A stretch of DNA of 64,000 nt, taken from the NCBI RefSeq assembly GCF_003015185.1, contig NZ_CP027860.1:3648501-3712500 (forward strand). Reading direction: 5' to 3'. The stretch comes from Ahniella affigens. Lineage in GTDB: Bacteria; Pseudomonadota; Gammaproteobacteria; Xanthomonadales; Ahniellaceae. The position numbers and the translations under genes are program-made. Positions 55,450 through 63,681 of the stretch are shown piece by piece. Positions within the stretch are counted from its first letter, which is position 1; the number at the start of each line of letters is the position of its first letter. The notes beneath the pieces are model-generated. The model saw nothing but the letters and a program-made list of their open reading frames with translations. It had not been told where the DNA came from and did not search any database.

Positions 55450-56603
55450 TGAAGGGTGCCCAACTCGGTCACACTCACAGGATTCGTCTTAGGGAGCATA
55501 ATCTCTGAGACTGAAAATCCACTAGTGTAAGCGTCCCGCTCACTATCGCTCATTTCGCGGATTTTCGTGCCTTCAGAGCTTGGCTCCAGCAGGAGCACAC
55601 CATTGCTGTCTATTCCCGGATTCGACAATAGCGGTTCACTATGAGTGCTAATCAGGATTTGCGACTTTCTTCGCTTCATCTTCTCCAGTGCACTCAGCAG
55701 CCCGGGAACTTCCTTCACAATCGAGTTGTTTAGCGACAATTCGGGTTCCTCAAGCAGGATCATGGAGTCACCGTCCAAAATGATCCACGTTAGTGCCAAT
55801 AGCCTAAGTGTACCGTCCGAGAAATGGTCTTCCCTTTGCCACCCGGCGTTTGGACGATGATGGGAATATTGGGCCTCGAGGTGCGGCCGACCTGTCGCCT
55901 CATCTTTCGCGAACCGAAGCGCCTTGAATTGAGGAACTGCAAGCCTTAGCGCGGTTTCGATCTTCTTTAACCTGGATTCTCTGACTCGCGACGCTGTCCG
56001 CGCTACTCTCTCAAGGAATCCCTGTCCGAAGGGATCGTCTTCGAGCCGTTGACCACCTATTTTGTCACCATACTTGAGCAATTGCGGGACAAGATGGAGG
56101 TATGTGACGCCCGCGAAAAACTCGACCAGAGGGCGAAATTGCTCATTCGACTGAATCTGCTCCAGTGCCGTCTGAGTGAGCCTCAATGCATCCGAATGGT
56201 CCTCAGGACTGGGGCGATCTAACAAGACTTCGCCGTTGCGCGTGACCATCTCGGTCGAAATCAATGTGCGTTGCGCACCCTTGCCTTCTGGCTTAAACCC
56301 GAGTTTGTAGTTCCATTTGACTTCTTCTAACTCGCCGGGTTCGAGCGCATCCACCTCGACCAGAACTTCAGGATCTCTTCTTGCATGAAGGCATCTAAGC
56401 TTGGGAATTCCGCCCCGATCGGCGATAGCCTTCTGCAGTCCGCCACCTTGAGGCTTACATATATCGCGCAAGAATCGAAATACATCCAAGAAGTTGGATT
56501 TCCCTGATGCATTGGCGCCCAGCAAGTAGGTTCGCTCGCGCAATGAAACATCCGCATCACGAAAGTTCCGCCAGTTCTTAATGTGAACACGGGTCACGTA
56601 CAT
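55446..56603 (-). CDS. AAA/ABC-type ATPase of a candidate defence pair
   Basis: ATPase of 385 residues resembling the AAA_15/AAA_21 group. It opens MYVTRVHIKNWRNFRD and has Walker A GANASGKSN (29-37), an ABC-like signature FSDGTLRLLAL (261-271), Walker B MILLEEPE (281-288) and the switch His in STHSEP (321). The ATG at 56603 starts the conserved N terminus; the frame is open upstream but that part has no family character. Paired with the DUF4276-like gene downstream. The ATPase probably senses infection and controls its partner, by analogy. The region's lower GC suggests horizontal origin. Confidence 0.82.
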   Translation of the reverse strand: MYVTRVHIKNWRNFRDADVSLRERTYLLGANASGKSNFLDVFRFLRDICKPQGGGLQKAIADRGGIPKLRCLHARRDPEVLVEVDALEPGELEEVKWNYKLGFKPEGKGAQRTLISTEMVTRNGEVLLDRPSPEDHSDALRLTQTALEQIQSNEQFRPLVEFFAGVTYLHLVPQLLKYGDKIGGQRLEDDPFGQGFLERVARTASRVRESRLKKIETALRLAVPQFKALRFAKDEATGRPHLEAQYSHHRPNAGWQREDHFSDGTLRLLALTWIILDGDSMILLEEPELSLNNSIVKEVPGLLSALEKMKRRKSQILISTHSEPLLSNPGIDSNGVLLLEPSSEGTKIREMSDSERDAYTSGFSVSEIMLPKTNPVSVTELGTLQ

Positions 56604-56772
56604 GACACTCACCTGAGTATTTTGGCCATAGCATAGCCGACAATTGGAACGCCGAAATGCGGTTCGAACTCCAGAACCTGACTGGCGAGTCCCAAATGCC
56701 TTCAGCGAAATTGCTGCCGTTGGTCGAATCTCATTGACGTCATACCCGCCGAACTCAGACGAGTTGACGATC

Positions 56773-57400
56773 ATGCTCACTGGCACTAATTCGACCCTGC
56801 CCGATGTCGCACTCCTTGATGCGCGGTTGGAAGCCCTGCTCGAACCTGAGCCCGAGGCACTCGCGACAGAGCTGTTGCGCCTGCGTAGCATTGATGCGCC
56901 GTTGGCCGAGTTGCTTGAGCGCCTGCTGGCGCCGACTGTGGACGAATTCAACGAGCAATCGTGGCGGGGCTGCCGGGCTATCGGATCATGGCAAGATTGG
57001 CCGTGGCGGCTCCAGCAGCACTTACGAGGCCGAGCGCAACATCCAAGGCGCCGCAGGCAGTCGCGATCAAGCTGCTTGGCGCAAGCACGGTCAGTCGCGA
57101 GGAACACCGAAGCTTTCTGAACGAGCACCTGGTGCTATCGCACTTGCCGCATCCGAATATCTCGACCTTGCTCAATGGCAGTATCGCCGCCGGTCGACCG
57201 TATCTGGTGATGGACTTGATTCGCGGACAACCCATTGACTAGGTCTTGCTGCCACCAGCGCCGATCGAGGCCGTGCTCGAAGCCATTCTCATCATTCTCG
57301 ATGCATTGCAGCTGGCGCAGCCGCACTTGATCGTGCGTCGAGATATCAATCCGGAAAACATCGGGATGGATGTCGAACTGCGAAATCGCTGGCACCCAAC
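56773..57400 (+). pseudogene. Decayed Ser/Thr protein kinase gene
   Basis: Kinase pieces appear in order but in shifting frames. A regulatory N terminus (LPDVALLDARLEALLEPEPE) is followed by GLPGYRIMARLA, then GRGGSSSTYEAER (glycine loop) in another frame, then AVAIKLLGAS (lysine motif) through PYLVMDLIRGQPID. An in-frame TAG follows at 57240, and finally HLIVRRDINPENI (catalytic loop). That is at least three frameshifts and one stop, and nothing matching DFG or the C lobe remains. The N-terminal layout is like the intact kinase at 62413. It lies between the ATPase island and the triple-motif array. Confidence 0.8.
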
Positions 57401-57416
57401 ATCCGCGCGCTCAGCC

Positions 57417-57476
57417 CTCAGAAATTTCTGAGTTGAAAACAGAATTCCCTGAGCCAAAGTTCAGAAAATCACTGAG
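57417..57476 (+). promoter_or_regulatory. Triple TCAG-N6/7-CTGAG inverted-repeat array, copy B
   Basis: The first unit CTCAGAAATTTCTGAG (57417-57432) is a perfect 16-bp palindrome. The second is ACAGAATTCCCTGAG (57439-57453) and the third TTCAGAAAATCACTGAG (57460-57476). CTGAG starts are 21 and 23 bases apart, exactly as in copy A at 46452, and both arrays end CTGAGGACGGA. It lies 85 bases before the helix-hairpin-helix gene start. Confidence 0.7.
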
Positions 57477-57561
57477 GACGGAGCCATCTTGGGTCCGTAA
57501 AGTGGCGTCCATGCAGCAAGGCTGCTGCATATCAACACCACTCAACTCAAGGATGATATTC

Positions 57562-57825
57562 ATGAATCTGCTCAAGACCGCTCTGTTCGCCGCCCTCATT
57601 GGCCTGTCCAACCTGGCGCTGGCGGCGATCAACATCAATACTGCCAGCACCACCGAATTGGAGACGCTGAATGGCGTCGGTGCCGCCAAGGCCAAGGCCA
57701 TTGTCGAATACCGCGAGAAGCACGGTCCGTTCAAGTCGGTGGATCAGCTCGCCGAAGTCAAAGGCATCGGCGAGAAACTCGTCGAGAAGAACCGCGCGAA
57801 TCTGACGACCGCGGCTGGCAAGTAA
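57562..57825 (+). CDS. ComEA-like helix-hairpin-helix protein
   Basis: Secreted protein of 87 residues. A signal peptide (LLKTALFAALIGLSNLALA) is followed by a ComEA-type DNA-binding unit: ININTASTTELETLNGVG, AKAIVEYREKHGPFKSVDQL and VKGIGEKLVEKNRANL. Such proteins bind incoming DNA in the periplasm during natural transformation, though short stand-alone forms are often of unknown role. AAGGA lies eight bases before the ATG at 57562; an ATG at 57553 is an alternative. The triple array upstream is the likely control region. Confidence 0.88.
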   Translation: MNLLKTALFAALIGLSNLALAAININTASTTELETLNGVGAAKAKAIVEYREKHGPFKSVDQLAEVKGIGEKLVEKNRANLTTAAGK

Positions 57826-58338
57826 GGCCCCGGGCGCTGATACTGCAACGGCGGGCGCATCACGGATGATGCACCCAACTCAAGAACCGCTCAGCCTGAT
57901 TTGTCGCGGTGTTCAAGGAAGAACCGCCACGACGAATCACTGAGACCACAAACGAAACCACACGGGCCCCACCCGCGATTAGCCGCGCAGGCAGTGCGTC
58001 GCGACACCGATCCTCGGCAGAGATCTGTGATCGCAGCGCGCGTGCCCAGACAGGGCCGATCAGAACAATCACCGAGCACGAGGCCGGCGGTTGTTTGCGA
58101 TCGACACCCTGAGCGCGCGTCAGGTGCAGGTGACGTGCCAGCCACCGCAGCGTCCACCTGGTGCTTCCTGGACGTTTTCGCTGACTGACCTCCGACACGC
58201 TCTGCCAGATGCGCGCCGCGCAATATGCCGGCAACGGGGCTCGTGTGGGTTCGCCAAGACCGGGCACTTGTACCCGACGCGTTCGCCCGGAAGATCATTG
58301 ACCGACCGGACAACCGCGTTGGCGCAGGAGCGGGCGTG
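57826..58338. other. 513-bp stretch without a convincing gene
   Basis: The gap between the helix-hairpin-helix gene and the end of lpdA has open frames on both strands, but none with recognisable motifs, a good ribosome site or a signal peptide. I see no clear terminator or RNA. It may be decayed sequence. Confidence 0.5.
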
Positions 58339-60141
58339 CTACTGCTTCTTTTTCTTTGGCACGTAGAGATCGGTCACCGTGCCTTCGCAGACTTCGGCAG
58401 CCATGCCGACGGTTTCGCCCAGTGTCGGATGCGGATGGATCGTCAATCCGATATCGCCGATTTCGGTCTGCATCTCAATGGCCAACGCCGCTTCACTGAT
58501 CAGATCACCTGCATGCGGCCCGACAATGCCAACGCCGAGTACGCGGTGAGTTGCCGGGTCGTAGAGCATTTTGGTGAAGCCTTCGGTGCGGCCGATGCCA
58601 ATCGCGCGACCTGAGGCGGCCCACGGAAACTTGCCGACGTCGTAGGCGATCCCTTTCTGCTTGGCTTCGTTCTCGGTGAGCCCCACCCACGCTACTTCCG
58701 GATCGGTGTACGCCACACTCGGAATGACGCGCGCGACGAATTCATGCGCCAATCCTGCCGCCACTTCGGCGGCGACCTTCGCCTCGTGTGTCGCCTTGTG
58801 CGCGAGCATCGGATTCCCGACCACATCGCCAATCGCAAAGATGTGCGGCACATTCGTACGCATTTGCTTGTCGACGGCAATGAAACCACGATCGCTGACT
58901 TGCACACCAGCGGCTTCGGCGTTGATCTTCTTGCCATTCGGGCTGCGGCCAATCGACACCAGCACGCGGTCAAACACGGCTGGCGCGGGCGCTTTATCGC
59001 CCTCGAACGTCGCACGCAGACCTTCCGGCAGCGCTTCAATGCCCGTGACTTTGGTCTTCAAATGAATACCGGCATAGCGCTTGTTAATGCGCGCCTGCAG
59101 GGGCTTGACCAGATCGAGATCGGTACCTGGCATCAGCTGATCCATCAATTCGACCACGGTAACGTCGGTGCCGAGTGCCTGATACACACAGGCCATTTCC
59201 AGGCCAATGATGCCACCGCCGACGACGAGCAACTTTTTCGGAATGTCCTTCAGCATGAGCGCGTCGGTTGAATCCATCAGACGCGGATCGCCCCAGGGCA
59301 GGCCCGGTAGCTTCACCGGCTGCGAGCCGACCGCGATGATCGCTTTCTCGAAGCGCACGAGTTTGGTGCTGTCGGCCGTGGTGACTTCGACTTCGTTCGG
59401 CGACACAAACTTGCCCACACCGGTGACGCGTGTGACCTTACGCTGCTTGGCCATGCCCGCGAGACCATTGCTGAGGCCGCCGACCACTTTCTCTTTGTAC
59501 GCACGCAGTTTGTCGAGATCGATACTGGGAGCGCCAAAGCTGACGCCGAAATCGCTCGCGTGACTCGCCTCGTCGATAACCTTCGCTGCATGCAGCAGCG
59601 CCTTCGACGGAATACAGCCGACATTGAGGCACACGCCGCCGAGCTGCTCGTAGCGCTCGACGAGCACGACCTGCTGATCGAGGTCAGCCGCACGAAACGC
59701 CGCCGTGTAGCCGCCGGGTCCCGCGCCCAGCACGAGCACCTGGCACGTCAGATCAGGCTGCCGACCTGTTGCCGCTGCCGCTTGCGGCGCCGGGGCCGCA
59801 TTCGAGGTTGGCGTGGAAGTGGTTGCGGGTGTCGGTGCCGGAACGTTGGCAGGCGCCGCTGCCGCAACGGGCTTGGCGGGTGCCGGTGCCGCTGCAGCGC
59901 TGGCGATTTCAATCTCACCCACCACATTGCCTTCCGACAATTTGTCGCCGATCTTGACGTTCAACGCGACAATGGTGCCGGCCATCGGCGCGGGCACTTC
60001 CATCGTCGCCTTGTCCGATTCGAGCGTGAACAGACCCTGGTCTTTCTTGACCGAGTCGCCCACCTGGACCAACAGTTCGATCACCGGAATGTCCTGGTTG
60101 CCACCGAGATCCGGAACTTTGATTGCAACGCGATTCGACAT
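58339..60141 (-). CDS. lpdA: Dihydrolipoyl dehydrogenase with N-terminal lipoyl domain (E3)
   Basis: Pyruvate dehydrogenase complex E3 of 600 residues. Residues 1-75 are a lipoyl domain with the attachment lysine in ESDKATMEVP. An Ala/Pro-rich linker (75-125) leads to the flavoprotein: FAD motif GAGPGGYTAAFRAA, the redox disulfide GGVCLNVGCIPSKALLH, the NAD motif GGGIIGLEMA and the C-terminal active-site His in TIHPHPTLGE. E3 carrying its own lipoyl domain occurs in several proteobacteria. It lies 12 bases after aceF in one operon. Confidence 0.96.
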   Translation of the reverse strand: MSNRVAIKVPDLGGNQDIPVIELLVQVGDSVKKDQGLFTLESDKATMEVPAPMAGTIVALNVKIGDKLSEGNVVGEIEIASAAAAPAPAKPVAAAAPANVPAPTPATTSTPTSNAAPAPQAAAATGRQPDLTCQVLVLGAGPGGYTAAFRAADLDQQVVLVERYEQLGGVCLNVGCIPSKALLHAAKVIDEASHASDFGVSFGAPSIDLDKLRAYKEKVVGGLSNGLAGMAKQRKVTRVTGVGKFVSPNEVEVTTADSTKLVRFEKAIIAVGSQPVKLPGLPWGDPRLMDSTDALMLKDIPKKLLVVGGGIIGLEMACVYQALGTDVTVVELMDQLMPGTDLDLVKPLQARINKRYAGIHLKTKVTGIEALPEGLRATFEGDKAPAPAVFDRVLVSIGRSPNGKKINAEAAGVQVSDRGFIAVDKQMRTNVPHIFAIGDVVGNPMLAHKATHEAKVAAEVAAGLAHEFVARVIPSVAYTDPEVAWVGLTENEAKQKGIAYDVGKFPWAASGRAIGIGRTEGFTKMLYDPATHRVLGVGIVGPHAGDLISEAALAIEMQTEIGDIGLTIHPHPTLGETVGMAAEVCEGTVTDLYVPKKKKQ

Positions 60142-60153
60142 GCTCGGTGCTCC

Positions 60154-61482
60154 TTACAGCATCACGCGACGGAAATCGGCCAGCACCTGTGCCAGATACG
60201 CGGTGAAGCGCGCGGCAGCGGCACCGTCGATGACACGATGGTCGTAGCTCAGCGACAACGGCAGCATCAGTTTCGGTTCAAAAGCCGAACCATTCCAATG
60301 CGGCTTGTGGCTCGACTTCGACACCCCGAGAATCGCGACTTCCGGTGCATTGATGATCGGCGTGAATGCCGTGCCGCCAATGCCACCGAGCGACGAGATC
60401 GAGAAGCAACCGCCTTGCATGTCGGCAGGGCCGAGTTTGCCATCACGTGCCTTGGCGGCGAGTTCGGACGTTTCCTTAGCGATCTGCAGCACGCCCTTCT
60501 GATCGACATCACGAATCACCGGCACGACCAAGCCGTTCGGTGTATCGGCCGCGAAACCCAGGTGGAAATACTGTTTCAAGATCAGGTTCTCACCCGAGGC
60601 ATCGAGCGACGCGTTGAAGTCTGGGAACTTCTTCAGTGCGGCGACGCTGGCTTTGAGCAGAAACGCGAGCATGGTGAGCTTGAGCCCGGACTTCTCGTTC
60701 TCTTTGTTCAACTGCACACGAAACGCTTCGAGGTCCGTAATGTCGGCCTCATCGAACTGCGTCACGTGCGGAATCATCACCCAGTTGCGCGCCAGATTCG
60801 CACCCGAAATCTTCTTGATGCGTGACAGCGATTTGCTCTCGGTGGGACCAAACTTGTTGAAATCGACGTTCGGCCAAGGCAGCAAGTTGAGTCCCGCGCC
60901 GCCGCCGCCAGCAGGCGCCGATGCGGCCGCGCGCGGCGCTGAGAGCGCCTGCTTGACGAAATTCTGGACGTCCTCGCGCGTAATGCGACTCTTGCGTCCC
61001 GAGCCACCCACCTGCGCCAAGTCCACGCCGAGTTCGCGCGCGAACTGACGTACTGCAGGGCTGGCATAGGGGAGCCCGGCAGCGAGTGCCGCCTCGTTCG
61101 CGACCGCCGGCGCCGGTTTCGGCGCGGTAACCGCTGGCGCCGGCAGAGCAGCAGGCATCTCCACGGGCGCAGGTGCGGCGACAGCGGGGGGCGCAGCGGG
61201 CGTCGCCGCTGGCGCGGCCACCGGTTTTTGCGCGGCCGCATCGGCCGCTTCAATGATCGCGACCAGACTGCCCTCAGAAACCTTGTCGCCAAGCTGCACG
61301 CTCAGCGCTTTGACGACACCGGCGGCCGGAGCCGGCACTTCCATCGTCGCCTTGTCCGATTCCAGCGTCACCAGGCCCTGGTCTTTGCTCACCGTATCGC
61401 CAACCTTGACCAGCAATTCGATGATGGGAATGTCCTTGTTGGCACCAATATCGGGCACCTTCGCTTCAATCGTTTGCGCCAT
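60154..61482 (-). CDS. aceF: Dihydrolipoamide acetyltransferase (PDH E2)
   Basis: E2 core of 442 residues, transferring acetyl groups to CoA. It has one lipoyl domain (1-75, lysine in ESDKATMEVP), an Ala/Pro linker, a subunit-binding domain (LPYASPAVRQFARELGVDL then SRITREDV) and the catalytic domain with SLSYDHRVIDGAAAARF. The ATG at 61482 is the conserved start MAQTIEAKVPDIG. The aceE (E1) gene is not adjacent; upstream lie 334 bases and then a divergent sigma-factor gene. The two lipoyl domains here and in lpdA are very alike. Confidence 0.95.
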   Translation of the reverse strand: MAQTIEAKVPDIGANKDIPIIELLVKVGDTVSKDQGLVTLESDKATMEVPAPAAGVVKALSVQLGDKVSEGSLVAIIEAADAAAQKPVAAPAATPAAPPAVAAPAPVEMPAALPAPAVTAPKPAPAVANEAALAAGLPYASPAVRQFARELGVDLAQVGGSGRKSRITREDVQNFVKQALSAPRAAASAPAGGGGAGLNLLPWPNVDFNKFGPTESKSLSRIKKISGANLARNWVMIPHVTQFDEADITDLEAFRVQLNKENEKSGLKLTMLAFLLKASVAALKKFPDFNASLDASGENLILKQYFHLGFAADTPNGLVVPVIRDVDQKGVLQIAKETSELAAKARDGKLGPADMQGGCFSISSLGGIGGTAFTPIINAPEVAILGVSKSSHKPHWNGSAFEPKLMLPLSLSYDHRVIDGAAAARFTAYLAQVLADFRRVML

Positions 61483-61816
61483 AAGCCCTCCGGCAGTCGA
61501 ACTCCTATTGTGAAGCTTCCGATGCCGCCTGAACACCCGACAAGCGTTTGAAATATCGCCATTTTGGCCATGAATTCGTTTGATAACCGAACCGTTTGCA
61601 CCGATTCCGTGCAATTCGCCGCTTTTGCGGGCAAACGCAATGCACGGCATCGAGTCGGCACCGCGTGGCGGTGGCGCGCGAACGAACCGGCGAGTGGATG
61701 TTCTGGTTGCGTCGCGCATTCCGAGATCGAGGTCCGAACGCGCTCGGTCCGGCCTGTTAAAATCGAGAATGCCAAGTGGGCATCACACAGACCCGCGGCC
61801 GTCGGGAGTCAAGTAA
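61483..61816. other. Divergent region between aceF and the ECF sigma gene
   Basis: 334 bases that must hold the aceF-lpdA promoter and the sigma-factor promoter. A TTAAAAT stretch at about 61758 is a possible -10 box toward the sigma gene. I see no hairpin, operator or gene that I can support. Confidence 0.4.
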
Positions 61817-62413
61817 GTGGTCAATGAGTCGTTGTTGGAACCGGACGAGATTTCGGTGCAGAAAGTGGTCGAGGCGCTGGCCTCGACGCGTGATTTGCGG
61901 CCGGATCGATTGTCCGAGTGGATTCGCGAGGCACAGGCCGATCTGCGGCGCATTGCCCATTCCGAACGCGTTTCGGTCAATGCCTCACCGACGCTGTCGA
62001 CCACCGCTTTGATCAGCGAAGCCTATCTCCGCTTCGTCCACTCCGATTCGCAGTTCAACGATCGCAAGCACTTCTTTGCGACCGCGACCAAAGCGATGCG
62101 GCAAATCCTGCTTGACTATGCGCGTATGCAAGTGGCACAGAAGCGCGGCGCGGGGGTCGAGCATGAATCACTGGACGCCGCGCTCGACACACCGAGCGCG
62201 CAGCTGAAGATCGACGAGATTCTCGCGGTCGACAAAGCGTTGGAACAGCTCCGACTGATCATGCCGCGCGCCGCAAAAGTCGTGGAGTTGCGGTACTTCG
62301 GCGGTCTCGATGATCAGGAAGCCGGCGAGGCACTCGGCGTTGAGGAAAGCACGGTGCGCCGCGACTGGCTCAAGGCGCGCGCGTGGCTACTCATGCATCT
62401 GGGCGGTGCCTGA
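61817..62413 (+). CDS. ECF sigma factor of the kinase-linked type
   Basis: Sigma-70-family protein of 198 residues. Region 2 is the TALISEAYLRFVHSDSQFND to MRQILLDYAR stretch, and region 4 is MPRAAKVVELRYFGGLDDQE then EESTVRRDWLKARAWL. The sequence fits the ECF group (TIGR02999 / ECF43 type) whose members pair with Ser/Thr kinases instead of anti-sigma factors. Known examples are EcfK-PknS in Xanthomonas citri and EcfP-PknT in Vibrio. The start is GTG at 61817. Its stop overlaps the kinase start (TGATG), so the two are coupled. Confidence 0.88.
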   Translation: MVNESLLEPDEISVQKVVEALASTRDLRPDRLSEWIREAQADLRRIAHSERVSVNASPTLSTTALISEAYLRFVHSDSQFNDRKHFFATATKAMRQILLDYARMQVAQKRGAGVEHESLDAALDTPSAQLKIDEILAVDKALEQLRLIMPRAAKVVELRYFGGLDDQEAGEALGVEESTVRRDWLKARAWLLMHLGGA

Positions 62414-63660
62414 TGGCCGGTGACGATCGCGCCCTGCCCTCCGGCATCTCCGAAGACGAGTTGGATCGTCTGTTGGACTTGCCGGCCGGCATGCGGCCCG
62501 CAGCGATCGAAACCCTGGCACGCGGCAATTCTGGCAAGGCCGCCACACTGAAGCGCTGGTTGCGCGCGATTGATGCCTCCGAAGGATTCCTCGACAACAG
62601 TGGTCGTCACCGCTTGCCACTGGCGCCTGGTCGCGCGGTAGCGCGCTGGCGCATTCTCGACAATTTGGGCGAGGGCGGCTTCAGTTCGGTCTATCGCGTC
62701 GAACGCAATGATGGCGCGTACGAACAACTGGGCGCATTGAAAGTCCTCCGCTCGGGTCAGGAGTCCGAGCATTGGCAGATTGCGCATGAGCGCCGGCTGC
62801 TGTCCCGGCTCAACCACCCGAACATTGCACGACTGCTGGACGGCGGCGTGTCCAAGGAAGGCGTGTCGTTTCTCGTCACCGAATTGATTCAAGGCCAGTC
62901 GTTGCAGCACTGGCGCACCGCGCAGCAGCCAGACTTGAAGCGCCGCATGCGCATCATGGTGCAACTCTGCGAAGCAGTCGCGGCGGCACATGCCCAGTTG
63001 ATTGTGCATGGCGATCTGAAACCCGCCAACGTGTTGATCGATGCAAAGGATCAAGTCCATCTCATCGACTTCGGCGTCTCTCGCCTGATCGCCGCCTGGG
63101 GCAATCAGGACGCCAAGCAGCGTGCGTTCACGCCCGCCTTTGCGGCGCCAGAGCTACTGAAAGGCGGCAGCGCTGGCACGTCGACCGATGTGTTTGCGCT
63201 CGGCCTGCTGCTCTATTGGCTGTTGCTCGGCCACCTGCCGCCATCGAGGCGAACGGACAACACGCATGACCTGCTTGAACAACCGGATTCAGAGCAGATT
63301 CGGGCGCCGAGCCTTGATCCCGACGTCGGCACGATACGGCCGGCGCTGAAGGGCGAGTTGGACGCCATCGTACTGGCTTGTCTGCATCCGAATCCGACCC
63401 GCCGCTACGCCGACGTCCAGTCGTTGCTCTTTGACCTGCGCGCGTGGCAACACGGCATGCCCGTCAGTGCCCTGCCCTGGACGCGAACATACCTGCTACG
63501 TCGATTCGTTGGGCGGCATCCTTGGGCAGTGCTCGGCGCGAGCCTGATTCTGCTATTGATCGTGGCGCTGTTGCTCGACAATTTGGCGTTGCGCCGCGCC
63601 TTGCAGGCAAAGACGCCACCAGCGCCAGCACCAACCCTCAAGATGATTGTTCCGAAGTGA
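62413..63660 (+). CDS. Membrane Ser/Thr kinase coupled to the ECF sigma factor
   Basis: Kinase of 415 residues. An N-terminal helical region (1-70) precedes the kinase domain: GEGGFSSVYRV, Lys110 in GALKVL, the catalytic loop HGDLKPANV (199-207, Gly in place of the usual Arg, so a non-RD kinase) and DFG (219-221). One membrane helix (371-389) sits near the C terminus with only about 25 residues outside, so there is no external sensor domain. It probably phosphorylates the sigma factor encoded just upstream. The non-RD loop means activation-loop phosphorylation may not control it. Confidence 0.9.
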   Translation: MAGDDRALPSGISEDELDRLLDLPAGMRPAAIETLARGNSGKAATLKRWLRAIDASEGFLDNSGRHRLPLAPGRAVARWRILDNLGEGGFSSVYRVERNDGAYEQLGALKVLRSGQESEHWQIAHERRLLSRLNHPNIARLLDGGVSKEGVSFLVTELIQGQSLQHWRTAQQPDLKRRMRIMVQLCEAVAAAHAQLIVHGDLKPANVLIDAKDQVHLIDFGVSRLIAAWGNQDAKQRAFTPAFAAPELLKGGSAGTSTDVFALGLLLYWLLLGHLPPSRRTDNTHDLLEQPDSEQIRAPSLDPDVGTIRPALKGELDAIVLACLHPNPTRRYADVQSLLFDLRAWQHGMPVSALPWTRTYLLRRFVGRHPWAVLGASLILLLIVALLLDNLALRRALQAKTPPAPAPTLKMIVPK

Positions 63661-63681
63661 TGCGACGGGCAGCGCGCACGC

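Noticed and set aside
54847-56603. Naming the pair PARIS, Gabija or an OLD nuclease
   Set aside because: The second protein looks like DUF4276, not DUF4435, and there is no UvrD helicase or C-terminal TOPRIM on the ATPase itself. Only a general defence-like call is supported.
56604-57128. N-terminal extension of the ATPase gene upstream of 56603
   Set aside because: The frame is open but the conserved N terminus begins at the Met at 56603, and the opposite strand carries the kinase remnant.
57860-58320. Small genes on either strand between the helix-hairpin-helix gene and lpdA
   Set aside because: Translations are Arg/Ser/Pro-rich with no motif, signal peptide or ribosome site.
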